Position numbers and translations under genes: made by a program. A model generated the notes under the pieces. It did no database searches. It worked only from the letters and a program-made list of their open reading frames with translations, and was not told the DNA's origin. From Isoetes taiwanensis (Eukaryota > Streptophyta > Lycopodiopsida > Isoetales > Isoetaceae), in assembly GCA_021234155.1 (NCBI GenBank), contig JAJEKV010000008.1:15323328-15387327 (forward strand): DNA of 64,000 nt. Direction: 5' to 3'. This document shows positions 36,337 to 46,453 of this stretch, piece after piece; position 1 is the first letter of the stretch; each line of letters starts with the position of its first letter.

Positions 36337-36714
36337 TTATGCTACAACAATCACATCATCAGCACCAAGTGGTTTTGAGCTCCAGAGGCTTCAACTGATC
36401 CTGGCAAAGAAGGACCAGCATTTGGTCCACCTTGACCATACATTGATTGTCCAATTTGCATTAGCTCCTGGTTAAGAGCTTCCACGGTAGATTTAATTGC
36501 TTGAAAAGACTTTCCAGCAAGAGCTTCCTTTACTTCTTGATTCTAGCGTCAACCTTTTCTTTAACAAGAGCAGGAACTTTATCACCAAACTCCTTTAGCT
36601 ATTTTTTAGCTTGATATACTATAGAATGAACCTAGTTTTTTGTGTCAATTGCTTCTTTATTTAACTTATCTTCTTTGATGAACTTCTCAGCATCATTAAC
36701 ATCCTATCCACCTA
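36337..36714 (-). pseudogene. Chloroplast-type HSP70 last-exon pseudogene
   Basis: Minus-strand translation gives the C-terminal lid and tail of a stromal HSP70: VDRM, then NDAEKFIKEDKLNKEAIDTK, VYQAKK-LKEFGDKVPALVKE, and after a frameshift EVKEALAGKSFQAIKSTVEA, LNQELMQIGQSMYG and a Gly/Pro-rich tail ending DDVIVVA. The ALNQE-MQ-GQS-Y series is typical of plastid (DnaK-like) HSP70. Stops replace residues after DTKN and QAKK, and two frameshifts occur, so it is dead. A pyrimidine tract and AG precede VDRM, suggesting an intron acceptor, so it is a genomic and not a processed copy. Upstream exons are missing; a TRIM lies 66 bp away. Confidence 0.75.
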
Positions 36715-36780
36715 TAAGACATAAAAGGAAATTGAGTATGACCTTATTAGAATGGAATGAACGAGAAAGGAGTAAATGAG

Positions 36781-37116
36781 TGTTACGCACTAGCACCTCT
36801 AGTGATAACCAACGCACCAAAAAGGCAGATCCTTCAAGGAAATTGTTATCCAATGGGCCCCAACCTTTTCAAGGCTTTAACCCATACCCCATAGACCATA
36901 TCAATTCCTCCTCCTCCTCGAGATGCTTGCCCTCAAGCATGTGGAACACACCAATGTTGCCACGAGGAATTGAAACTTGGCTCTGATACCAAATGTTACG
37001 CACAAGCACCTCTAGTGATAACCAATGCACCAAAAGGGCGGATCCTTCAAGGAAATCGTTATCCAATAGGCCCCAACCTTTTCAAGGCTTTATCCCATAC
37101 CCCATAGACCATATCA
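36781..37116 (-). mobile_element. Complete TRIM retrotransposon with 5-bp TSD
   Basis: A 336-bp element flanked by ATGAG on both sides (36776-36780, 37117-37121). Two 123-bp LTRs (36781-36903, 36994-37116), each TG...CA on the minus strand (start TGATATGG, end GCGTAACA), enclose only 90 bp. Next to the 5' LTR is TTTGGTATCAGAGCCAA (36977-36993), the primer-binding site complementary to initiator-Met tRNA. Abutting the 3' LTR is a polypurine tract GAGGAGGAGGAGGAAT (36904-36919). It has no coding capacity and depends on enzymes of other elements. The LTRs differ at only a few sites, so insertion is fairly recent. Confidence 0.93.
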
Positions 37117-37232
37117 ATGAGAACGTGGTGATGCCTTATCTTAGTGGATTACCTCCTGAAGATAGATTGCTTCCTTTTCATTTAGGAGTTAAAAATGGAG
37201 ACATTGCTATTTAGAGAAACAGGGCATCATCC

Positions 37233-37490
37233 CTTATCGGACTCTCTAGTGTAAAGGGAGGGTTCGATAATTAAGTTATCACTCCTAGGAGTGATAACTA
37301 GTTATCAATACTAGGAGATAATTAGTTAGCAGCCCGATAAGGTGGTTATCGGTCTTCGCCTCGACTGATAACCAAAAATGCGTGACCTCAATTGTACGTC
37401 CTCGGCTAGACATCTAGCCTCGGCGTTACGGCCTTGATCACGCATTTTTGGTTACCGACCTCGGCCAGACCGATAACCTTACCTTACCTC
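37233..37490. mobile_element. Foldback element, copy 1 (internally deleted)
   Basis: Begins CTTATCGGACTCTCTAGTG. It contains the perfect 22-bp palindrome made by TTATCACTCCT and its complement (around 37279-37300). A second inverted repeat at 37344-37478 has arms of about 43 nt (GGTTATCGGTC...ACCAAAAATGCGTGA and its complement). The copy at 37782-38095 has the same order but a longer second palindrome. Confidence 0.75.
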
Positions 37491-37559
37491 CATCGCCAAA
37501 CTCAGCTATGTACCACAACCAAGAAGGTTGGGCGTCATGCTGTGAAAAATAATAATATA

Positions 37560-37700
37560 AAACATAGCTTAGTATCACACACATGGGGGGACTCTTACCT
37601 CCACCATGTAAAAAATACAATGTAAGGGATCGAACCCTTGATCAAATAACCTTGGGGCATACCCCTCGACACTATAGCATACCCAAGAAGGTCATGGAAA
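37560..37700 (-). repeat. tRNA/SINE-like segment with pol III B box
   Basis: On the minus strand AAGGGTTCGATCCCTT (37624-37639) contains a perfect B box (GGTTCGATCC). It is preceded by GTCGAGGGGTATGCCCC and a poorly fitting A-box region. It does not fold as a full tRNA by eye. Most likely a tRNA-derived SINE remnant between the two foldback copies. Confidence 0.3.
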
Positions 37701-37781
37701 TAATATAAAAAGGGGAATCTAAAAGATATTGAAGGAACCTCCCCTTACCTCCATCATGATAACGCTGCATGTGAACCCAAC

Positions 37782-38095
37782 TTTATCGGACTCTCTAGTG
37801 TAAAGGGAGAGTCCGATAATTAAGTTATCACTCCTAGGAGTGATAACTAGTTATCAGTACTAGGAGATAATTAGATATTAGCTCGATAAGTGGTTATCGG
37901 TCTTTGCCTCGGCTGATAACCAAAAATGCGTGGCCTTGGTTATACGTCCTTGGCCAGATATTTGCACGTAAGGCCTCGGCCCAGCCTTTGGCCCTAGGGG
38001 GCCTCGGCCTTACATGTAAATATCTGGCCTTGCACGTACAACCTCGGTCATGCAGTTTTGGTTATCAGCCTCGGCCAGACCGATAACCTTAACTT
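37782..38095. mobile_element. Foldback element, copy 2 (near-full palindrome)
   Basis: Same left part as copy 1 (TTATCGGACTCTCTAGTG, then the TCACTCCTAGGAGTGA palindrome). A 197-bp near-perfect palindrome follows at 37892-38088, with arms of about 90 nt meeting near GGCCCAGCCTTTGGCCCTAG. The arms contain TTGGCCAGATATTTGCACGT and its counterpart. No ORF. Such long palindromes can extrude as hairpins and tend to shrink, which would explain copy 1. Confidence 0.8.
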
Positions 38096-38499
38096 AACAT
38101 ACACTTGCTCGGCTGTTGCAATCCGTAAATAGGCTCGCTCAGACAGGACCACCAACTCACACATCAGAGATGGATTATTTCACACACACCTGCACCCATA
38201 ATAAGATTATCGTACTAGAGTAAACGTTATTGACAACCACAACAGGAGTATCGCACCCCAAACAAGGTTATCAGCACCCACAGCTGAAACGGAAGCACAT
38301 TCAGGGATTCAGCATTGGGGTGGAGTGGATTCCGGCCTATCATAAGGTTTGAACCAGTGGTGGAGATGGGCTGGATTTAAATTCCTGCGGGTTAACGTTT
38401 TGCATAGTGTGGTCAAGTGATCTAAGAGTGACTCTACAAGGGCCTTCGTTTGTGGAATCAATCAATAGTAGTAGTCTATTGGAGGCTACTTTTGAAAAA
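38096..38499. other. Intergenic DNA upstream of PnsB5
   Basis: No gene or repeat recognised. Confidence 0.4.
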
Positions 38500-38509
38500 T
38501 TGGGCGCCA

Positions 38510-38592
38510 CAGGCCACGTAAGTGTGCCAAGTGGAAATGATACATGCCATTAGGATAACAATGCATTTTATCCAGCTTGGGCATTTGTGGAG
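38510..38592 (+). promoter_or_regulatory. Putative light-responsive motifs upstream of PnsB5
   Basis: A CCACGTAAG motif with the ACGT core (38514-38522) and two I-box-type GGATAA motifs in opposite orientation (38553-38558 and complement at 38568-38573) lie within 80 bp of the start codon. ACGT cores with I-boxes are typical of light-regulated plastid-protein genes. No convincing TATA box is seen. Confidence 0.35.
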
Positions 38593-39862
38593 ATGGCAGC
38601 TCTAGCTACCCACTTCCTATTCCGACATGCCAGCCTCCCCATCACTTCTTCCCATTTGGAAGCAGTGGCAAGAAAAGGACCGCGCCTACTTTCCAGACCT
38701 CCAAATGGCCTCAACACTTCCGGTGTAGAACCTGACATAGAGGAGGATTATCGGGACCGATGGGCCACTGCCGGAGAAGGAGAGGTTTGTAGTTTAAATG
38801 CAAAAAGAAGCACATAAGAATTAGTTGAGAATTTTTTAACTAGAATCATTTGGGAATCTAATTGGGCAGAAAATGTACTGTTTCAGGAGGATCTGTTTCC
38901 TTGGGGTATAGCTGATGGCGCTCATAGTTGGCACAAGAATGATGAAGGTAGTACCTTTTTTTGGCAGTAAATTCAATGGCATTGTATTTGAATATGCTCC
39001 TATGGCCAGATAGACATGCGAATTGTGGAAAATATGATAATTTTCTTATGGAACATAATTTATTACAGATAGATAAGAATGCCCCCTGATGGGATTCATA
39101 TTTGATATTTTCCACATCTAACATTCTTCTATTTTTACTTTTTAGGAACCTTTTGGGAGCATCTCAAGGAGGATATAACAGTAGGAGGTGGTCCAACGGG
39201 GTTTCAAGGTGAATTATTGTCGTTTTTATTTTTTCTGTTGCAAATTGTTTTTAGTCTGTTAATTTCTAGGAGCTAGGAGCATGTTATTGAAGTCTTTTAC
39301 AAGGCATGCTGCGTTGTTTGATTTTCTCCTTAAATGCATCTGATTAGGACCATTGTGGTAAAGGGTCCCCATACATGAGTGTATTCTGTTAGGGGCATTG
39401 TTCAGGAGATAAATTCAGATAAATTCTAAAATGCCTTGGATTGGGGATATTCCTGGATATAGACATGTTATACTATGGCCTTGAAAGAGAATGTTCTTGG
39501 TTGTCATGTGCATGCAAATTTTGTTTAATATACTTCTTCAAGTTAAAAATTTGATTTTCAACTGGTGCAGCTGTCATTTCCTGGCTATTTCTCCCCGGCT
39601 TATTTACAGGATTGGCATTTCAAATTCAGGTTAGCTGGATTTCCTCATCCAGATCCTTTATATGACATGTGCCGATAAGTGATTTTGTTTTGTTGCTAAA
39701 GCCGTGTCAATGTGGGCGCAGGCAGAATATCTGTATCTCTACACCATCCTGTTTATGGTTACATTTATTACCATAGAGTTGGGAAAACCAGATAAAGAGA
39801 GCAATTACGAGCCTGAGATGTATCAGAAGAATAGAAATAGGAAAACGGGGTTGAGAGAGTAA
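38593..39862 (+). CDS. PnsB5: Photosynthetic NDH subcomplex B subunit 5 (PnsB5/NDH18)
   Basis: Five exons: 38593-38784, 38887-38947, 39146-39208, 39571-39629, 39722-39862. All introns are GT-AG (102, 198, 362, 92 bp) and phases fit, giving 171 residues. Order: transit-peptide-like N terminus; VEPDIEED; the short exon EDLFPWGIADGAHSWH; GTFWEHLKEDI; GFQ-AVISWLFLPGLFTGLAF (first membrane span); AEYLYLYTILFMVTFITIEL (second span); GKPDKESNYEPEMY. This matches the plant NDH18 layout (EPDI-ED, YGYYDGAH-type, GTFW, GFQG-FLPA, EYLF, KPD-NFEPQIY). The protein is a nucleus-encoded thylakoid subunit of the NDH-photosystem I supercomplex in cyclic electron flow. The C terminus is shorter than in Arabidopsis as I recall, so a further exon may be missed. 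AATAAA lies at 40042. Tail to tail with the PPR gene. Confidence 0.88.
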
Positions 39863-41619
39863 TAAGTAATGGGGAATAGTATTTATCCAAGATACAGGAA
39901 GCTATATAGAAACTTTTGAAGAGAAACTTGTGAAGGGATATAAACCCAATTTTTTTACAAAGATGCCTCTAACTCAAGTTTGAAAAAGTACAGGATTTTC
40001 ATTTATTCAAGGCATTCTGGTTCCTCTACCTCGACCTCTTAAATAAATGGGTACTTGTACATAAGTGCACAGTTTGAATTTACATAATTACCAAACCACA
40101 TGGCAAGTTTGAATTTGCATAGATTCCATGAAGATTACCCGAGTTTGAGAAACACATTGATATCATCACGGCCTAGAATGTGGAGGCTTGTAAGTAAGGT
40201 GGATGTTTTCGAAACAGCTTTGCAAGCTCGTCGTTTGGGAAATTTTGTGGAACAAGACTTGAAGGATCTTGTATGCTTGCTTTCAGAAGAAATTTTTATT
40301 TGGTTTGTCCTCAAGCCAGTCTCTTAGGCAAAGAGAAAACATGAGGGATTGTGCATAATTTCCAAGCACGAAACTTGTGGGACATTAAATTTGCCGTATT
40401 AGAATCTACTTCAATTGGCTTGCCAGTGAATTATCTTCTTGCTTCTAAAATAAAAGTAAAAGGGGACTGCCAGAACAAAAAAAACGGTTTGTGATATTGT
40501 TATTTCTAATAGGTTCTCCAGTTACCATTTGTCATCTGCTTAACATCATTAGCAACATTGACCAGGAGCTTCAGGTTCATGGTTTATCTATGCTTGAAAG
40601 GTTGTGGAAATGGCAACAAATATGTCAGTGAAAATTTTTTGGTACTGCACAAGTTTTGTACATTGTAGATAACGTAAATGTTGCATTGATTTTAAAAGAA
40701 AAGAGCATAACGCATGAGGGAAGATAAAGAAACTGCATTTGACCATTATAAATTCAGGCCATGCTCTGATATTAAATTTTCTATTTAGTTTTTGTACATT
40801 AACCCTGCAATGCCATTTATGTTTGAATAAATTTTGAAGCCTAATTTATAGTATGTTGGTGACACACCAACGGGTTAGGGTCGGTGGCACATCAATGATA
40901 TATGTTGTTGACACGGTCGATTCCATGAGGGTCAACAATTGCATTGACATTATGATAAGCTGAAACCTGAAATGGGAGTTCTGAGTTAACAACATTGAAC
41001 ATGATAATAAGCTATTTTCGAAGCAGTGACAGACGGTACAGGACTTAAAATCAGAGGATCTCCCAAAGGGAACCAAAACTCCAAGAGCAAATCTTTCATA
41101 TGCATGGGTTTCCATGGTGCATATTGGTGAATGATCAGAACTGCAAGCGACAGCTATGGACCTTCAGAGACTACGAGCAGCTGCACGTGCTTTGCGCCAC
41201 CCCCTGTGACCTTCGGACTCGAGGCATGCTGGAGTAAGTTTGACAATAAAACAGGCCTATTGATTGACAAACTCTGTCATGTATTCTCTTGCACCCGAAG
41301 GAACAAACTCTGTTTCTTAATCAAATCCCAATTAGATCCAAATTTCGTGCATTTAAGTTCCTAAACGTCGAATTTCTATAAACATAATGCATGCTTAGAA
41401 TACTTACATGGAACACAAGCTCTCGTATCAAGTCTGACCAATCAAGTCTATCTTTGTTTCTTCCTAGGATCCTGCATCAGCATATGCAAACATCTATTTC
41501 ATTACATTAAAAAAGACAAGAGAATATTGTAAACATAAGTATGTGAGCAAAACGTTACATTAAGAGTAACACTTAGGCTGCTTATCCAAGAGTCTAAACT
41601 TTTGCGAATCTTCCATCCC
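39863..41619. other. Region between convergent PnsB5 and PPR genes
   Basis: Contains both presumed 3' UTRs. A 75-codon ORF at 40100-40327 has no recognised domain. No repeat stands out. Confidence 0.4.
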
Positions 41620-43665
41620 TTAAATAAGAAACCTCTTCCTACTATAATATTTTTTCTTCAAATAAACAGTAACTGAATCTGGTTTGCAGCCTTTAATGTG
41701 CATCTGCTTCATTAGATTCTTCGCAAGAGTAACTTGTTTGCACTTATAGAAAACATCAATGAGTGCATTATATACATAAATATTTGGTTCAATACCAGCA
41801 CGGCAGGATTCCTGTGATGCAGACAAAAGCAAACAAGTCAAAATGATCTGCCACCAGCTTAAGAATTAGACAAACAGTCACAGCCTAACTCATATCAACA
41901 ATAGGAAACACGTCATGAACTGCAAAAGCATGCATACCTCAAATATTTTTCTTGCCATATGCCACAGGGACTGTCTTTTACATATTCGAATGAGTGCTGC
42001 AACTACATAAGTATTTGGAGTGCATCTTACATTCTTCATGTGCTCGTATACCATAAGTGCTAAACTGGTTTGGCCTCCAGCTTCACACGCAGTAATGGCA
42101 ATGCCATATGACATAACATCTGGTTGTACACCACGTGCATCCATCTCTTTCAGTAAGCCAAGTGCACCCTTCCAGTCCCTCAACTTTTGATATGCCACAA
42201 GAGCAACGTTGTACACCTCTCGGTCTAGATGTAAGCCTGATTCTTTCATACTTACAAAAAACTGGACACCTTGCTCATACTCTCCTGCATTCATAAATGC
42301 ATTGAGAACAGCATTACATGTATAAGCATCAGGACACAGCCCATTTGCACGCATCCAACTGTACACTTGGAAAGCTAAATTCCATTGCCCCGCTTTTCCA
42401 ATGCTATTAATAAGTGAATTACATGCAAGCAAACTGGGCCTTGCTCCAGAGGCCACCATTTCATGGAAGAATTCAAGGGCTAGCATCCAACGACCTTCAT
42501 GCGCAGATACACAAATGAGCCCCTTGTACATGCTATCTGTGGGCCTCCAGCCACGTTGAATGACAAGATAAAATACCTCTAGAGCTGGTTCAAATTGGCG
42601 ACATCCAACAAAGGTACTTATCAAAAGACAGCATGTGCCCATGCTTTCTTTGCATCCCATCTGTTTCATTTTATCCCAAATTTGCAAGGCTCTGTTCCAC
42701 TTCTTAGCCCGTCCATATGCTGATATGAGTGCATTATATACGAATACATTAGGGTTATGAATTTCCTTGCTCAACATCTCATTAAAAAGGCGGTAGGCAG
42801 ACTCCCAACCTTGGCATTTAGATGTTGCTCGAATGACAAGTGTGTATGTGTACATGGAAGGAACTAATTTTGTTTGCTTCATGCTTTCATAGACAGTTAG
42901 AGCTTTAACATCCATTGAACTTTTCACTAATGCAGCAAGAAGGGAGTTATAGGCAGTCAGAGGCAGTCTCCGACGCGTCTTGCAAGCCCATTCCCATATG
43001 TCAATTGCTACATGCACCTTCCCTTTTCTGCTCAGTGAAGTGACAAGGAAAGAGGTGCCTTTCTCTGTTAATTTGTGATATTTCAGCTCATATTGTTCCA
43101 AATGCTGGGCTGTATTATCTGCTGGTTTCAAGTTTAAAAGTATAGTATGAAGCTCTTCTAAACCTGAAAATGGAACCTTTGAGACTAGATATCTTGTCCT
43201 CCTCTGATTTTTATTTTCTGTCCCTAGTGCTTCACTAGAAATGACATCAATTGCTGAAGTAACATTGCCTGGCCTTATATTAACACCTACTTGCGTCTTG
43301 TTTACGTGAATAGTGCCTACACAATGTGTTCAGAACATCCAATTGCCATCTTAGGGACCTTTTATGCATAGGAGGATGAAAAATTAAATTCATAAAAGCT
43401 TACCTGTGCCATCATCTGGTGTAGAGGAAGCTGTAAGTGTTCTTTTATCATCTACCATTATCAAATTCTGCTGCGGGTTCTCCACCATTGCAGGGGACTG
43501 GAGTAGCCGATCATAAATCTTGACATTTTGGCACAAATGTCCAGAATAAGGCAGAAAAGGCAACTTGGATGTTTTAAGTCCTGGCCGCCGTATAAAAGAT
43601 ACAGCCCACAATGAAGATGTAGTAGAAGAGGTGCTATACACCACAATGGTGGCACCAGATGCCAT
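41620..43665 (-). CDS. P-type PPR protein, EMB2076/At3g29290-like
   Basis: Three exons on the minus strand: 43665-43404, 43316-41938, 41811-41620, with GT-AG introns of 87 and 126 bp and matching phases, giving 610 residues. The N terminus (MASGATIVVYSTSSTTSS) is rich in Ser/Thr and looks like a plastid transit peptide. From about residue 207, eleven or so 35-residue P-type PPR motifs run in series, for example AYNSLLAALVK, VFVYNALISAYGRA, LACNSLINSIGKAGQWNLAF, YNVALVAYQKLRDWKGAL, MSYGIAITACEA, VYNALIDVFYKC. The series NSLI-S-GKAG, YQKL, ACE and VYEHM matches Arabidopsis At3g29290 (EMB2076), needed for embryo development. P-type PPRs bind organelle RNA. No PLS or DYW editing domain. The start is the first ATG after an in-frame stop. 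Ortholog assignment is from memory of family motifs. Confidence 0.9.
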
Positions 43666-45920
43666 AGCCAGTCCCTTAAACAGAATTGGGTGGCCAATCC
43701 ATAGTAAATCAGCAAGTTTGTCCGGCAATGCACGTTGTGTCTGGATTCAGCATACTCCGGGTGCGTAGCATTTCGACTTACCAGAATGGATTCCTGGCCA
43801 TTGGTTCTTATCGGATTTCGCCATCCCCAAGATGTATGGCTAAGTTGTCGCCCAAACTTCCACTTGATAAATCAGGCTTATTAAAAGTTAAGTTAAAACT
43901 AAGGGTGTATCCCCCATATAGTATGCTATTTTCGTTTTGGGGTTGGGGAGGGTTTTCAGGCAGTGGTTTGGACTATGATTTCCGTATAGTATTGTATTGA
44001 AAAGGGTGTAATTTGCCATGTGAGAGCAGCCTCAGTGTTTCATGCTATTGTGGGTGGTTCGGAACTGCCTTTTTTCATGGATGTTTTTGCAGAGGCTGAA
44101 GTGCAGATTATGGTTTGAGGATAGAAAGATAAGAATGAATGCTCGTTTCTTTTTTTAGAACGGATCCCAGCGGGGCAGGGAAGCCACGCTCTGGTGAGTT
44201 CCGATGGTTCCGGAGAAAGAGGCAGAGTTTGCTCCCCATCTGCCTTTGCCGCGTTATGTTCTTGAGGTTGAATAACCGTGTTCAGCCGATATGGCAAGAT
44301 TCAAAGGCATTTTGCAGCAGGTCGGATTGGCACGAAAAGTGGCGAAGGGATTGATAAGGCCGATTTGAGGACGGAGGCCAACAAGAAGCAGAAAAGGGAG
44401 CCATATCTGCCATAGTCAGAGCTTGAGGGCGGCACTACCACAGCAAATCCTGCATCAAATCGGCCCGAAATTGGCATCAGGGGATCGGAATCCAGGCCCA
44501 AAGGGCCGATTTGCTGGTTCGAGGGCCTATTCAGGCCTGAATCAGGGGAATCGAGGGCCTGAACCCCTCTATCCGGGCTGCTGGCCGTGACCCTAAAAAG
44601 GGTCGATCCCCTAAACTGTTCGAATAGGTTAATATCATATATGAATTGTGGAATTGTTAGGTTAAGTAGTTAATAAAGTCTCTATTATGGTATCCGTTTT
44701 CTTCAAGTATTATTTGCCTTGCCTTCTTTCTTGCCTGGCCAGAAAGCAGGAAATGATTCGGGTCTTCAGGTAAGGAGGAAAGGGCAGATCTTCTGAGGCG
44801 CAAAATTTGGGAGCAAGGCGCCAAATCCAAATGACGACGAAATTTCTTTGCCATTGAGCCCCGAAGAATGCCATGGAGTCCTAACTCGCTTTGCATGTCC
44901 GATTTGCCCCGAGGAATGTCGGGGTAGAGGGATTCAAGGCCGGATCTGCTCGATTTCAGAGGGTTTTGAGGCGATGCCACCCAGACTTTTCTTCTTTCTC
45001 TTACTGTGTGTAGGAACCCCTGTCATTTTGCACAGATGGGAGGACACTGTCATTTTGCACAGATGGGAGGGCGTGAGGGCAAATCGCATCTGCAAAGCTT
45101 TGGATTGCTGGCTCTTGGTAATTTCAGGTGGACCATTGAATTTTTGAGCTATGCGAAGGCATGCAATATGTAATTTCTTTCATTTAATGATATTGTGGTT
45201 TTGGACCATTGAGGTCAAGGTGCACCATTGGAAAAGTTTGTCTCGCTTTAGTTGTAAATGATGTGAGCCATCGATTTGGCACAATGCCAGGAATATTCCC
45301 CACATCGATGGCTTGCAATGAAAGTTCAACCAAACGCTATAATACTTGGAAAAAACGACTATAACGATTAGGCCAGCACCGGCAATTTCGCGCACCAATT
45401 TCACGGTCCTAGTTAATGGTTTCTCATACCATCATTCCAATTGGACTTGTGATGACACACAAAATCAAATTAGGAAGAATGACAAACGAAATCAGGAAGA
45501 GGACAAAGGAAATCTTGCTACAGGACAAACCCAGTTCTAATTTAGGGTACTTAGAAGCTTTCGAATCCATCTGAATTGGAGTTCCAGGCCTGTGCCATAT
45601 CAGCAAAATTCAACTCCAGTTGCAAAATGGGAATGCTACCTTCATACCTGTAAATTGCAGGCTGTCACAGTTACCGGCCCATTTTGGGCATAATGGGCCC
45701 TAAGTCAGGCTTATTAAGAGTGGGTAATAAGAGCCAGTTCACATGCAACAATGGTGGGAGAGGGGCCATGTTATACCCTTTGTAAATTCGTAATGGTCCG
45801 TGATGGTGGGCGTAAAATGGCATGGCATTTTACATGATGGTGAAGGTGGCGATGGTGCATGTGAATCCAGCCTAAGGGTACATTCAGTTAAGTTGAAACT
45901 AAATCATGCTTATAAAAAAT
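43666..45920. other. 5' flank of the PPR gene and intergenic DNA
   Basis: No gene recognised. TGTCATTTTGCACAGATGGG is tandemly repeated at 45022-45070. The 44480-44600 stretch is GC-rich with GGGCC-type short repeats. Confidence 0.35.
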
Positions 45921-46090
45921 AGAATATAATAGAGTTTTTATCGTCCACGGGGATCATTCCGCCTATGGGACCCAAAAGAGAGCGCAACAGACTTATTTCT
46001 GCCCAGGTTAAACAACCCCCACCCTAAAGGTTTTTCGAGGGAAAAATCATGGCAGTAATAAGAGTGTTGTCAAATTGTACAAATATACAT
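45921..46090 (-). mobile_element. LINE 3' end with AT-rich pentamer tail
   Basis: Starts with AAATAGAATATAATAGAG, then TTTTTATCGTCCACGGGGAT, CCTATGGGACCC and a CCCTAAAGG-TTTTTCGAGGG block. It is the same LINE terminus as at 22.7, 25.8 and 55.3 kb, truncated near 46090. Confidence 0.75.
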
Positions 46091-46179
46091 ATCAAGTAAC
46101 AAACATACAAAAAGTGAGTTCAGTTAAGTTAAAACAAGGTATTTGACACTGAAGGAGTTGCCCTCTAAACAAATCAATA

Positions 46180-46453
46180 CAGAGGCCTACCCATGCCCCA
46201 TTGTAGTACAGAGGCCTACCCATGCCCCGTTCCGGCCTGCAATGAAATTGCTTGCTTAAGGTCGCGAGCCTAAATTTAGGTCCACTCACAATAAAAGGGA
46301 ATAATGGAGAATCCGATGCCCATGCTTGCATGGTGCCACAAACAATAGAGGAACCTTGGCAAGAGCAAAGCTGATCGCAAGGCAATGGAATCTCAACCCG
46401 ATCGCAAGGTAATGGAATCTCAACCCGATTGCAAGGCAATGGAATCTCAACCT
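46180..46453. repeat. Short tandem repeats (22 bp x 2 and 27 bp x 3)
   Basis: ACAGAGGCCTACCCATGCCCC occurs twice at about 46181-46230. A 27-bp unit (GATCGCAAGGCAATGGAATC plus TCAACCC) occurs three times at 46373-46453 with one or two differences, encoding a 9-residue repeat on the minus strand that is probably not expressed. Confidence 0.8.

Noticed and set aside
45180-45404. TIR-like IVIVVFSKYYS motif on the minus strand
   Set aside because: A single short resemblance to the TIR domain; surrounding sequence does not continue the domain in any frame.
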